Shown here: positions 32,463 to 43,108 of the stretch, in pieces
How positions within the stretch are numbered: the stretch's first letter is position 1
Layout: the number at the start of each line of letters is the position of its first letter
Assembly: GCF_910592395.1 (NCBI RefSeq)
Contig: NC_088313.1
Location: 17,502,437 to 17,566,436 of the forward strand
Direction of reading: 5' to 3'
Origin: Lineus longissimus
Lineage: Eukaryota > Nemertea > Pilidiophora > Heteronemertea > Lineidae
Length of the DNA stretch: 64,000 nucleotides
Made by a program: the position numbers and the translations under genes
The notes under the pieces: model-generated
Told to the model about the DNA's origin: nothing
Databases searched by the model: none
The model's input: only the letters and a program-made list of their open reading frames with translations

Positions 32463-34775
32463 AGAGGTTGCAAGTCTCGGTATTGTCGCTGCCCTTGGGA
32501 TGATAATGAATGACCCTCCCAACCAATCTGAGGGAGAGCCTCAAGGTAAGAGTTGATTTTTAGCAAGGTTTAATACATCTTGCTCGGATTGGAGATTTTT
32601 CAGCAAGGTTTAAGACATCTTGCTAAGGATCGATTGAAATGCCTCATTCTGATTCCATATTTTATAGGTTCAACTGGTCTTTTAGGTGAGTGGTTGCAAG
32701 TCTCGGTATTGTCGCTGCCTTTGGGATGACAATAAACGATCCTCCCAACCAACCTGAGGGAAAGCCTCAAGGTTAGACCTGATCCTTGACTCAGCTTGGC
32801 CACAAAATGGCGCAGACAGTCTGCTATTTTAATGCCATAGATTTTTCGGCAAGATTTAATACATCTTGCTCGGATTGGAGATTTTTTTGCAAGATTTAGA
32901 CATCTTGCTGAGGATTGATTGAAATGCCTCATTCTGATTCCATATTTTGAAGGTTCAACTAGTCTTTTAGGTGAGAATTTGCAAGTCTCGGTATCATCAC
33001 TGCCTTTGGGATGACGAAGAACGACCCTCCCAACCAACCTGAGGGAGAGCCTCAAGGTTAGACCTGATCCTTGACTCAACTTGGCAACAAAATGGCGCAG
33101 ACAGTCTGCTATTTTAATGCCTTAATTTTTTCGGCAAGATTTAATACATCTTGCTCGGATTGGAAATTTTTCTGCAAGGTTTTAGACATCTTGCTGAGGA
33201 TTGATTGAAATGCCTCATTCTGATTCCATATTTTATAGGTTCAACTAGTCTTTTAGGTGAGAGGTTGCAAGTCTCGTTATCATCACTACCTTTAGGATGA
33301 TGAAGAACAACCCTCCCAACCAACCCGAGGGAGAGCCTCAAGGTTAGACCTGATCCTTGAATCAGCTTGACCACAAAAAGGCACAGATAGTCAGTTATTT
33401 TAATGCCATAGATTTTTCGGCAAGATTTAATACATCTTGCTCGGATTGGAGATTTTTCTGCAAGGTTTAAGACATCCTGTTAAGGATTGATTGAAATGCC
33501 TCATTCTGATTCCATATTTTGAAGGTTCAACTAGTCTTTAAGGTGAGAGGTTGCAAGTCTCGGTATCATCACTGCCTTTGTGATGACGAAGAACGACGCT
33601 CCCAACCAACCTGAGGGAGAGCCTCAAGGTTAGACCTGATCCTTGACTCAGCTTGGCCACAAATAGGCACAGATAGTCTGCTATTTCAATGCCATAGATT
33701 TTTCGGCAAGATTTGATACATCTTGCTCGGATTGGAGATTTTTCTGCAAGGTTTAAGACATCTTGCTGAGGATTGATTGAAATGCCTCATTCTGATTCCA
33801 TATTTTATAGGTTCAACTAGTCTTTTAGGTGAGAGGTTGCAAGTCTCGGTATCATCACTGCCTTTGGGATGACGAAGAACGACCCTCCCAACACACCTGA
33901 GGGAGAGCCTCAAGGTTAGACCTGATCCTTGACTCAGCTTGGCAACAAAATGGCGCAGACAGTCTGCTATTTTAATGCCCTAATTTTTTCGGCAAGATTT
34001 AATACATCTTGCTCGGATTGGAGATTCTTTTAGCAAGGTTTAAGACATCTTGCTAAGGATTGATTGAAATGCCTCATTCTGATTCCATATTTTGAAGGTT
34101 CAACTAGTCTTTTAGGTGAGAAGTTGCAAGTCTCGGTATCATCACTGCCTTTGGGATGACGAAGAACGACCCTCCCAACCAACCTGAGGGAGAGCCTCAA
34201 GGTTAGACCTGATCCTTGACTCAGCTTGGCAACAAAATGGCGCAGACAGTCTGCTATTTTAATGCCTTAATTTTTTCGGCAAGATTTAATAAATCTTGCT
34301 CCGATTGGAGATTATTCTGCAAGGTTTAAGACATCTTGCTAAGGATTGATTGAAATGCCTCATTCTGATTCCATATTTTATAGGTTCAACTAGTCTTTTA
34401 GGTGAGAGGTTGCAAGTCTCGGTATCATCACTGACTTTGGGATGATGAAGAACGACGCTCCCAACCAACCTGAGGGAGAGCCTCAAGGTTAGACCTGATC
34501 CTTGACTCAGCTTGGCCACAAAAAGGCACAGATAGTCTGCTATTTTAATGCCATAGATTTTTCGGCAAGATTTAATACATCTTGCTCGGATTGGAGATTT
34601 TTCTGCAAGGTTTTAGACATCTTGCTGAGGATTGATTGAAATGCCTCATTCTGATTCCATATTTTATAGGTTCAACTAGTCTTTTAGGTGAGAGGTTGCA
34701 AGTCTCGGTATTGTCGCTGCCTTTGGGATGACGAAGAAGGACCCTCCCAACCAACCCGAGGGAGAGCCTCAAGGT
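32463..34775. repeat. 286-bp satellite array, left block (~8 monomers)
   Basis: Monomers of about 286 bp contain GGTTGCAAGTCTCGGTAT, CCTCCCAACCAACCTGAGGG, CTCAAGGTTAGACCTGATCC and CTTGACTCAGCTTGGCAAC. Each monomer also holds two related 21-bp hairpins, GCAAGAT-TTAATAC-ATCTTGC and GCAAGGT-TTAAGAC-ATCTTGC. The first monomer lacks about 60 bp. A minus-strand frame of 66-77 codons is open in many monomers. It appears to be a by-product of sequence similarity, because 286 is not a multiple of three. Confidence 0.95.
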
Positions 34776-34797
34776 CTTCTTCTTCTTCTCGTTCGCT

Positions 34798-37700
34798 CTA
34801 GACAGTCAGGTCCGATCTTCTGATATATTCTGTGGTGTTTTGCAGCTGTTGGAGGTCTCCATAGAGCTGGTCTTGTAGGCTGGTACCTTCTGGCCAGATG
34901 TCTTTTCTCAGAGCTGCCAATCTCGCACATCTTGTCAGGATGTGTGCCACGGTCATCGGTTCCGTGGCACATGGGCACAAGTCGTTGTCTCCGATCCGTA
35001 ACTTTGTAAACAGGTGATGGCGTAACCTGCTGTGGCTGGTTCGCAGTCGGAATATGATGGCCTGGCCTCTTCTGGTGAGTTTGTTGTAATTGTCATTAGC
35101 ATCATATCCCTCGTGCTCTTCCTTCCACTTGGTCCAGTAGGCAGCTTTGATATTGGTTTTTGCCTCCTTATATGTTAGGGACAGGTCGCTCTGGTGTAGT
35201 TGGCTTCCTTCCTTGGCCAGATGGTCGGCCTTCTCGTTCCCCTTGATGTTGCAGTGGGCTGGTATCCACTGGAGAACGACTTTCTTCCTGCATGAACATA
35301 GGGCTTTTAGAGATGTGGTGAGGTTCTGCATTTCCTCCTTCTTCGGATCTTGCATGGCTTTCAGGACAGAAAGGGCATCAGTGAATATGACTATTCGATG
35401 TCTGGTCTTGTTCCTCTTCTGTTTCAGCCTCTTGGTTGCCTCTTCAATTGCGACGGCTTCAGCTCTGTAGTTGCTGGAGTATCTACCTGTAGATATCGCG
35501 ATTGTCTCTTCCTCGTCTTTATACTTGATAAGGATGCCTCCTCCTCCATCTCTGGTTGCGTCAGTTGCTGACCCATCAGTATACACATGGGTCCACTTCT
35601 GGTCTGGGTACTGCATGTGGATATGCTCCATTGTCAGAGCTTTCCATGCCTCATCAGTTTGGAGGTGTTTGCTGAGGATACCATGGACTGTCTCCTTGAT
35701 CTCCGGTGACATTCGGGGGTCGAGTGTTGGCTTGGGTCTGCTAGATGGTATATCCCTTGGAGTGCTGACTTTCAGTTCAGGGTGATTCCTTTCCAGTGCC
35801 TTGCTTTGACTGATGAAGCTGCCTCGCTTCAGTCTTTTCCGAGCTCCTTTTTGGACTCTCTGGTGCATTGGGTGGGTTTTCATCCTTTTGAACTTCTCTG
35901 CCAGTGTGATCACCTTCACTTCCCTCCGGTCTTCTTGTGGTTGGAGCTTGGTTATGGTCTCCATTGCAGTGATTGGCGTAGATTTCATGGCCCCGGTGAT
36001 GATACGCTCGGCTTGGTTCTGCACACGATTGAGTTTTGCAGTGTTGGACTTGGCTGCATTGGCCATTGCAGTTGTCCCGTACTCCATCACTGGCCTTATT
36101 CTTCCGACATAGAGTTTCTTCAGTACACTGGTGTCTGCTCCCCACTGCCTGCATGTCAGCTTCTTCATGAGTGAGAGTCGCCGTTTTGCCCGGAGAGTGG
36201 TTAGCTCTATGTGGTTCCTCCATGTCATTCGACGGTCAAAGGTCATTCCGAGGTATTTGGGGGTCTGTTCTTGTTGAAGAGATTTCCCGTTTAGAGTGAG
36301 GCGGGTTTTCTGTTGCTTGGTTGAGAGTGAGAAGATCGTGTAGGCTGTCTTGGCGGAGTTCACAGTAACAAGCCAGGTTTCGGCCCACTTCTGCAGTGTG
36401 TTCAGAGCTGCCTGGATGCGTGATCTTGCCACATCTAGTTTCTCTTCAGAGCACCACAGAACTAGGTCATCAGCGTAGATAGCTCCCTTGACTTTCTTGG
36501 GCATTCCGGCTAGTATGTCATTGATGAATACCAGGAAGAGTGTGGGGGAGAGTACTCCTCCCTGGGGTACACCTTGTCTCAGCAGCTTCTTCCTGCTGTG
36601 TTGTCCCTGCACCTTGACTCTAGCCTTTCTGTTGTGTAGATACTGTGAGATCCATGCGTACATGTTCCCTCTGATCCCACACTGGTGTAGTTTGAGTTTG
36701 AGTCCGGCCTTCCAGACTTTGTCGAATGCTTTCTCCATGTCGACAAAGACAGCTAGCGTGACCTCTTTGTCCTGGAAGGCGTCTTCGATCTCCTGGGCTA
36801 TGTAGGTTACTTGGTCCTCTGTAGATCGGTTGCTTCGGAAGCCTGCTTGCTCTGGACGGAGGATTTGTTTCTCTTCTAGGTGCCATGTCAGCCGGTTGTT
36901 AATCAGCCGTTCCATAACCTTTCCGACATTACTCGTGAGGCTGATTGGTCTGTAGCTCTGGGCTTTAGCTTTGTCCTTGCCGGGCTTGTGTATTGGGATC
37001 ATAACCGCTTCCCTCCATATTTGTGGAACCTTTCCAGTTTTCCAGCTGGTATTGTAGATGTGTAGCAACCTATCTTCTGCTACCGTTCCTAGATGTAGAA
37101 GCATCTCGTTCGTGATGTCGTCTGGTCCAGGCGATTTCTTCAATTTCAGTGTGGATAGGGCTTCTTTCAGTTCCTTCTTGGTGAAGTTCTTGGTCATCAT
37201 CTCATCCTCACTCTTCTGTTGGTTACGAAACGACTTCTGGGCTCCCAGAACTTCTCTGTTCCTCTCTGGTGGTATTTCGATGTCACTGATTTGTTGGTAT
37301 TCGTTGATGAAGTGGTTCGCTGCTTTCTTTCCTGTCAAGAGCTCCTGTTTGTTGTTCTCGAGAATCGGTGCTTGTCCCTTTGGTTTTTCGTCATTTAGAG
37401 CCTGGGCAAGCTTCCATAACTTGTTTCCATCTCGATCCAGGTTGAGGCTCTCGGTTTTCTCAATCCACTTCTTCCTTGAACTTTGGATGCATGCCTTCTT
37501 GTACCTTGCAGTTGCTTCTTTCAGGGTGATGTTGTTTTCTGTGTTTGGTGTTGCTTCCAGGCTTTCCCTCGCTTTCTGCACGGCATCGTCTAGCTCCTGC
37601 AGCTCCTCTGTCCAATAGGGCTTGTAGTTCTTTCTTGCTCCTCTTGGAATGCTTTCCTTGGCAGCAGTGAGGAGTGCCTGGTTGAACTCTTTCACCATCT

Positions 37701-38238
37701 TGTTGATGCTAGGGCTTTTTTGGAGATGTTTGGTGTTCTCATCTGTTTTAGAGGTGAAGAGATCCCAGTTGGCTTTCTTGTAGTTCCATCTCGGGAGAGT
37801 GCTGGCTTCTTGCGGCCTGTGGTTCAGGTTGATAGTGAGTTTGACTGGTCTGTGATCACTACCTCCTAGTTGTTTCAGAACTGATCTTGTTGTTCTTCCA
37901 TACAGGTCATTGGTGGCAAAGGCGAGGTCCGGGTTCGATGTTGTGTGCCACCTTCTTGAGTAGAAGGTTGGTGGATCCTCGGCATCGTTTAGGAGGAGCA
38001 GGTTGTTGTCGATCTGCCAGTCCTCCACTTCATTCCCTCTCTTGTCTGAATCTGTGTATCCCCAGCTTTCAGAGTGGCTGTTGAAATCTCCGAGTACCAG
38101 GCAGTTGGATTCCGGCACTTCAAGCTTCTCTAGGGATAGTTCTTTGTCATTGGGACAGTAGATGTTATAGATCTTGATGTCCTCCTCTTGGATCTTTGTC
38201 CTGATTTCATTGATCTCTGCTTCTCTGTTGGTGTTCAC
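34798..38238 (-). CDS. LINE polyprotein, copy 1, endonuclease C-part/RT/RNase H (1,146 aa)
   Basis: The frame opens with part of the AP endonuclease (GDFNSHSESW and GGSDHRPV, the catalytic D/N and SDH motifs). The reverse transcriptase has FVDMEKAFDKVW, GVPQGGVLSPTL and the YADD active site (about residues 588-591). RNase H has TDGSATD, RAEAVAIE, FTDALSV and NEKADHLA, supplying all four acidic residues of the DEDD set. A C-terminal CPCATEPMTVAHILTRC motif follows. It ends in TAG at 34,798, about 22 nt from the element's 3' end. The first ATG of this open piece is internal: the native start lies upstream, beyond the 16-nt deletion. Confidence 0.9.
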   Translation of the reverse strand: MNTNREAEINEIRTKIQEEDIKIYNIYCPNDKELSLEKLEVPESNCLVLGDFNSHSESWGYTDSDKRGNEVEDWQIDNNLLLLNDAEDPPTFYSRRWHTTSNPDLAFATNDLYGRTTRSVLKQLGGSDHRPVKLTINLNHRPQEASTLPRWNYKKANWDLFTSKTDENTKHLQKSPSINKMVKEFNQALLTAAKESIPRGARKNYKPYWTEELQELDDAVQKARESLEATPNTENNITLKEATARYKKACIQSSRKKWIEKTESLNLDRDGNKLWKLAQALNDEKPKGQAPILENNKQELLTGKKAANHFINEYQQISDIEIPPERNREVLGAQKSFRNQQKSEDEMMTKNFTKKELKEALSTLKLKKSPGPDDITNEMLLHLGTVAEDRLLHIYNTSWKTGKVPQIWREAVMIPIHKPGKDKAKAQSYRPISLTSNVGKVMERLINNRLTWHLEEKQILRPEQAGFRSNRSTEDQVTYIAQEIEDAFQDKEVTLAVFVDMEKAFDKVWKAGLKLKLHQCGIRGNMYAWISQYLHNRKARVKVQGQHSRKKLLRQGVPQGGVLSPTLFLVFINDILAGMPKKVKGAIYADDLVLWCSEEKLDVARSRIQAALNTLQKWAETWLVTVNSAKTAYTIFSLSTKQQKTRLTLNGKSLQQEQTPKYLGMTFDRRMTWRNHIELTTLRAKRRLSLMKKLTCRQWGADTSVLKKLYVGRIRPVMEYGTTAMANAAKSNTAKLNRVQNQAERIITGAMKSTPITAMETITKLQPQEDRREVKVITLAEKFKRMKTHPMHQRVQKGARKRLKRGSFISQSKALERNHPELKVSTPRDIPSSRPKPTLDPRMSPEIKETVHGILSKHLQTDEAWKALTMEHIHMQYPDQKWTHVYTDGSATDATRDGGGGILIKYKDEEETIAISTGRYSSNYRAEAVAIEEATKRLKQKRNKTRHRIVIFTDALSVLKAMQDPKKEEMQNLTTSLKALCSCRKKVVLQWIPAHCNIKGNEKADHLAKEGSQLHQSDLSLTYKEAKTNIKAAYWTKWKEEHEGYDANDNYNKLTRRGQAIIFRLRTSHSRLRHHLFTKLRIGDNDLCPCATEPMTVAHILTRCARLAALRKDIWPEGTSLQDQLYGDLQQLQNTTEYIRRSDLTV

Positions 38239-38276
38239 CTCAAAGTCTTGTACTGGGATGGAGTTGTGTACTAAGA

Positions 38277-38717
38277 CTAGAACACCGCCGTTTGATCTTT
38301 CAATGCGATTCTTCCTGATGGTTTGGTTCTTCGATTCTCAGTAAGGTGAGTCTCTTGGATGCATGCGATGTCTATTTTCTCTGTATGCAGGCGCTCTGTG
38401 AGAGCGCCTTTCTTGTTGTACACGCCTTCTGCATTCCATTGGAGGATGTTGAGGGCTCTGATCTCTTCATTTGTCTGGCCAGTAGCTTTCCCTGCCCGTC
38501 TCCTGGCTCCTCGAGACGGGGTCACGGGACCACCAGTCGCGTTGGGTGGACCCCTTCGAGGCCTGGGGCCCGGTGCTCTTCCAGCCTGGCGGGTCTCCAC
38601 AGGTCGAGCACCATCTCGTATCATTGATTGGTTGTCTGTCATAGCGTTTTGGATGCGTTGCACTGTGGTTAGGCGCCACCCCCGCTGGTTAGACGCCAGG
38701 GCGCTGGCCCAGTGCAT
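38277..38717 (-). pseudogene. LINE polyprotein, copy 1, detached N-terminal part
   Basis: The piece starts MHWASALASNQRGWRLTTVQ, the same start as copy 2. It has a basic Pro/Arg/Gly-rich stretch, then ALNILQWNAEG and CIQETHL (endonuclease catalytic N and E). It shifts frame at the 16-nt deletion near 38,328 and runs into unrelated codons. It cannot by itself give an active endonuclease. Confidence 0.85.
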
Positions 38718-39076
38718 CCGACTTCAGCATGCTATTTAACCCATAGCTGGGGATTGGATTAGTGAGTGCCAGGGCGTGTCCACATGCCAGTGGGCCTGCA
38801 CACTGCACTTCTGGGGCTCCAATCTGCTCCGAGATCCCCAGCAGATTTTGCCTGGAGCCGCAAGGTGTCCAGTTACCGCAGGCCACCACGAGGAGGTACT
38901 GCTGGAGTCTTGATAGAGGAGAGGCTGTGTACTGGCAGGAGGAGACTTACGCACATCTGCTCCTCTTTTCACCCGAGGGCTAGCCAGCGGCCGTAGCTGA
39001 AAGCGAGAAACGTATCTACACTACGCTAAAGCACTAGACGCGTCACTCCACCCAGTGGTTAAACCACATGGCCCAC

Positions 39077-42000
39077 GGTTAGACCTGATCCTTGACTCAG
39101 CTTGGCAACAAAATGGAGCAGACAGTCTGCTATTTCAATGCCATAGATTTTTCGGCAAGATTTAATAAATCTTGCTCGGATTGGAGGTTTTTCTGCAAGG
39201 TTTAAGACATCTTGCTAAGGATTGATTGAAATGCCTCATTCTGATTCCATATTTTATAGAATCAACTAGTCTTTTAGGTGAGAGATTGCAAGTCTCGGTA
39301 TCATCACTGCCTTTGGGATGACGAAGAACGACCCTCCCAACACACCTGATGGAGAGCCTCAAGGTTAGACCTGATCCTTGACTCAGCTTGGCAACAAAAT
39401 GGCGCAGACAGTCTGCTATTTTAATGCCTTAATTTTTTCGGCAAGATTTAATACATCTTGCTCGGATTGGAGATTCTTTTAGCAAGGTTTAAGACATCTT
39501 GCTAAGGATTGATTGAAATGCCTCATTCTGATTCCATATTTTGAAGGTTCAACTAGTCTTTTAGGTGAGAAGTTGCAAGTCTCGGTATCATCACTGACTT
39601 TGGGATGACGAAGAACGACCCTCCCAACCAACCTGAGGGAGAGCCTCAAGGTTAGACCTGATCCTTGACTCAGCTTGGCAACAAAATGGCGCAGACAGTC
39701 TGCTATTTTAATGCCTTATTTTTTTCGGCAAGATTTAATACATCTTGCTCGGATTGGAGATTATTCTGCAAGGTTTAAGACATCTTGCTAAGGATTGATT
39801 GAAATGCCTCATTCTGATTCCATATTTTATAGGTTCAACTAGTCTTTTAGGTGAGAGGTTGCAAGTCTCGGTATCATCACTGACTTTGGGATGACGAAGA
39901 ACGACCCTCCCAACCAACCTGAGGGAGAGCCTCAAGGTTAGACCTGATCCTTGACTCAGCTTGACCACAAAAAGGCAGAGATAGTCTGCTATTATAATGC
40001 CATAGATTTTTCTGCAAGATTTAATACATCTTGCTCGGATTGGAGATTTTTCTGCAAGGTTTTAGACATCTTGCTGAGGATTGATTGAAATGCCTCATTC
40101 TGATTCCATATTTGATAGGTTCAACTAGTCTTTTAGGTGAGAGGTTGCAAGTCTCGGTATTGTCGCTGCCTTTGGGATGACGAAGAACGACCCTCCCAAC
40201 CAACCTGAGGGAGAGCCTCAAGGTTAAACCTGATCCTTGACTCAGCTTGGCAACAAAATGGAGCAGACAGTCTGCTATTTCAATGCCATAGATTTTTCGG
40301 CAAGATTTAATAAATCTTGCTCGGATTGGAGGTTTTTCTGCAAGGTTTAAGACATCTTGCTAAGGATTGATTGAAATGCCTCATTCTGATTCCATATTTT
40401 ATAGAATCAACTAGTCTTTTAGGTGAGAGATTGCAAGTCTCGGTATCATCACTGCCTTTGGGATGACGAAGAACGACCCTCCCAACACACCTGATGGAGA
40501 GCCTCAAGGTTAGACCTGATCCTTGACTCAGCTTGGCAACAAAATGGCGCAGACAGTCTGCTATTTTAATGCCTTAATTTTTTCGGCAAGATTTAATACA
40601 TCTTGCTCGGATTGGAGATTCTTTTAGCAAGGTTTAAGACATCTTGCTAAGGATTGATTGAAATGCCTCATTCTGATTCCATATTTTGAAGGTTCAACTA
40701 GTCTTTTAGGTGAGAAGTTGCAAGTCTCGGTATCATCACTGACTTTGGGATGACGAAGAACGACCCTCCCAACCAACCTGAGGGAGAGCCTCAAGGTTAG
40801 ACCTGATCCTTGACTCAGCTTGGCAACAAAATGGCGCAGACAGTCTGCTATTTTAATGCCTTATTTTTTTCGGCAAGATTTAATACATCTTGCTCGGATT
40901 GGAGATTATTCTGCAAGGTTTAAGACATCTTGCTAAGGATTGATTGAAATGCCTCATTCTGATTCCATATTTTATAGGTTCAACTAGTCTTTTAGGTGAG
41001 AGGTTGCAAGTCTCGGTATCATCACTGACTTTGGGATGACGAAGAACGACCCTCCCAACCAACCTGAGGGAGAGCCTCAAGGTTAGACCTGATCCTTGAC
41101 TCAGCTTGACCACAAAAAGGCACAGATAGTCTGCTATTATAATGCCATAGATTTTTCTGCAAGATTTAATACATCTTGCTCGGATTGGAGATTTTTCTGC
41201 AAGGTTTTAGACATCTTGCTGAGGATTGATTGAAATGCCTCATTCTGATTCCATATTTGATAGGTTCAACTAGTCTTTTAGGTGAGAGGTTGCAAGTCTC
41301 GGTATTGTCGCTGCCTTTGGGATGACGAAGAACGACCCTCCCAACCAACCTGAGGGAGAGCCTCAAGGTTAAACCTGATCCTTGACTCAGCTTGGCAACA
41401 AAATGGAGCAGACAGTCTGTTATTTCAATGCCATAGATTCTTCGGCAAGATTTAATACATCTTGCTCGGATTGGAGATTTTTCGGCAAGGTTTAAGACAT
41501 CTTGCTAAGGATTGATTGAAATGCCACATTCTGATTCCATATTTTATAGGTTCAACTAGTCTTTTAGGTGAGAGATTGCAAGTCTCGGTATTGTCGCTGC
41601 CTTTGGGATGACAATGAACGACCTTCCCAACCAACCTGAGGGAGAACCTCAAGGTTAGACCTGATCCTTGACTCAGCTTGGCAACAAAATGGCGCAGAAA
41701 GTCTGCTATTTCAATACCATAGATTTTTTGGCAAGATTTAATACATCTTGCTCGGATTGGAGATTTTTCTGCAAGTTTTAAGACATCTTGCTAAGGATTG
41801 ATTGAAATGCCTCATTCTGATTCCATATTTTATAGGTTCAACTACTCTTTTAGGTGAGAGGTTGCAAGTCTCGGTATTGTCGCTGCCTTTGGGATGACGA
41901 AGAACGACCCTCCCAACCAACCTGAGGGAGAGCCTCAAGGTTAGACCTGATCCTTAACTCATCTTGGCAACAAAATGGCGCAGACAGTCTGCTATTTTAA

Positions 42001-43086
42001 TGCCTTAATTTTTTCGGCAAGATTTAATACATCTTGCTCGGATTGGAGATTCTTTTAGCAAGGTTTAAGACATCTTGCTAAGGATTGATTGAAATGCCTC
42101 ATTCTGATTCCATATTTTGAAGGTTCAACTAGTCTTTTAGGTGAGAAGTTGCAAGTCTCGGTATCATCACTGCCTTTGGGATGACGAAGAATGACCCTCC
42201 CAACCAACCTGAGGGAGAGCCTCAAGGTTAGACCTGATCCTTGACTCAGCTTGGCCAGAAAATGGCGCTGACAGTCTGCTATTTTAATGCTTTAATTTTT
42301 TCGGCAAGATTTAATACATCTTGCTCGGATTGGAGATTATTCTGCAAGGTTTAAGACATCTTGCTAAGAATTGATTGAAATGCCTCATTCTGATTCCATA
42401 TTTTGAAAGTTCAACTAGTCTTTTAGGTGAGAAGTTGCAAGTCACGGTATCATCACTGCCTTTGGGATGACGAAGAACGACCCTCCCAACCAACCTGAGG
42501 GAGAGCCTCAAGGTTAGACCTGATCCTTGACTCAGCTTGGCAACAAAATGGCGCAGACAGTCTGCTATTTTAATGCCCTAATTTTTTCGGCAAGATTTAA
42601 TACATCTTGCTCGGATTGGAGATTATTCTGCAAGGTTTAAGACATCTTGCTAAGGATTGATTGAAATGCCTCATTCTGATTCCATATTTTATAGGTTCAA
42701 CTAGTCTTTTAGGTGAGAGGTTGCAAGTCTCGGTATCATCACTGACTTTGGGATGACGAAGAACGACGCTCCCAACCAACCTGAGGGAGAGCCTCAAGGT
42801 TAGACCTGATCCTTGACTCAGCTTGGCCACAAAAAGGCACAGATAGTCTGCTATTTTAATGGCATAGATTTTTCGGCAAGATTTAATACATCTTGCTCGG
42901 ATTGGAGATTTTTCTGCAAGGTTTTAGACATCTTGCTGAGGATTGATTGAAATGCCTCATTCTTATTCCATATTTTATAGGTTCAACTAGTCTTTTAGGT
43001 GAGAGGTTGCAAGTCTCGGTATTGTCACTGCCTTTGGGATGACGAAGAAGGACCCTCCCAACCAACCCGAGGGAGAGCCTCAAGGT
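39077..43086. repeat. 286-bp satellite array, middle block (14.0 monomers)
   Basis: The block measures 4,010 bp, almost exactly 14 units, because both retrotransposons sit at the same monomer position. Inside it a four-monomer block is duplicated. Monomers at 39,162, 39,735 and 40,021 recur with private variants at 40,307, 40,880 and 41,166, a shift of 1,145 bp. This is a higher-order repeat. Confidence 0.95.
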
Positions 43087-43108
43087 CTTCTTCTTCTTCT
43101 CGTTCGCT

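Larger units (their letters stand above)
34776..39076 (-). mobile_element. Non-LTR retrotransposon, copy 1 (4,301 bp)
   Basis: The element is inserted in the satellite with a GGT duplicated at 34,773-34,775 and 39,077-39,079. Read on the minus strand it has a ~359-bp 5' leader. One long reading frame follows: AP endonuclease, reverse transcriptase, RNase H and a C-terminal Cys/His motif. The 3' UTR is only ~22 nt and ends in (GAA)n. This fits an I/Jockey-group LINE; the exact clade is not assigned. Compared with copy 2 it lacks 16 nt in the endonuclease region near 38,328, which breaks the frame. No separate gag-like ORF1 is present. Confidence 0.9.

Noticed and set aside
35147-37618. Plus-strand frames up to 186 codons across LINE copy 1 (and the same in copy 2)
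   Set aside because: They are antisense to the intact polyprotein frame and are reproduced in both copies only because the copies are nearly identical.
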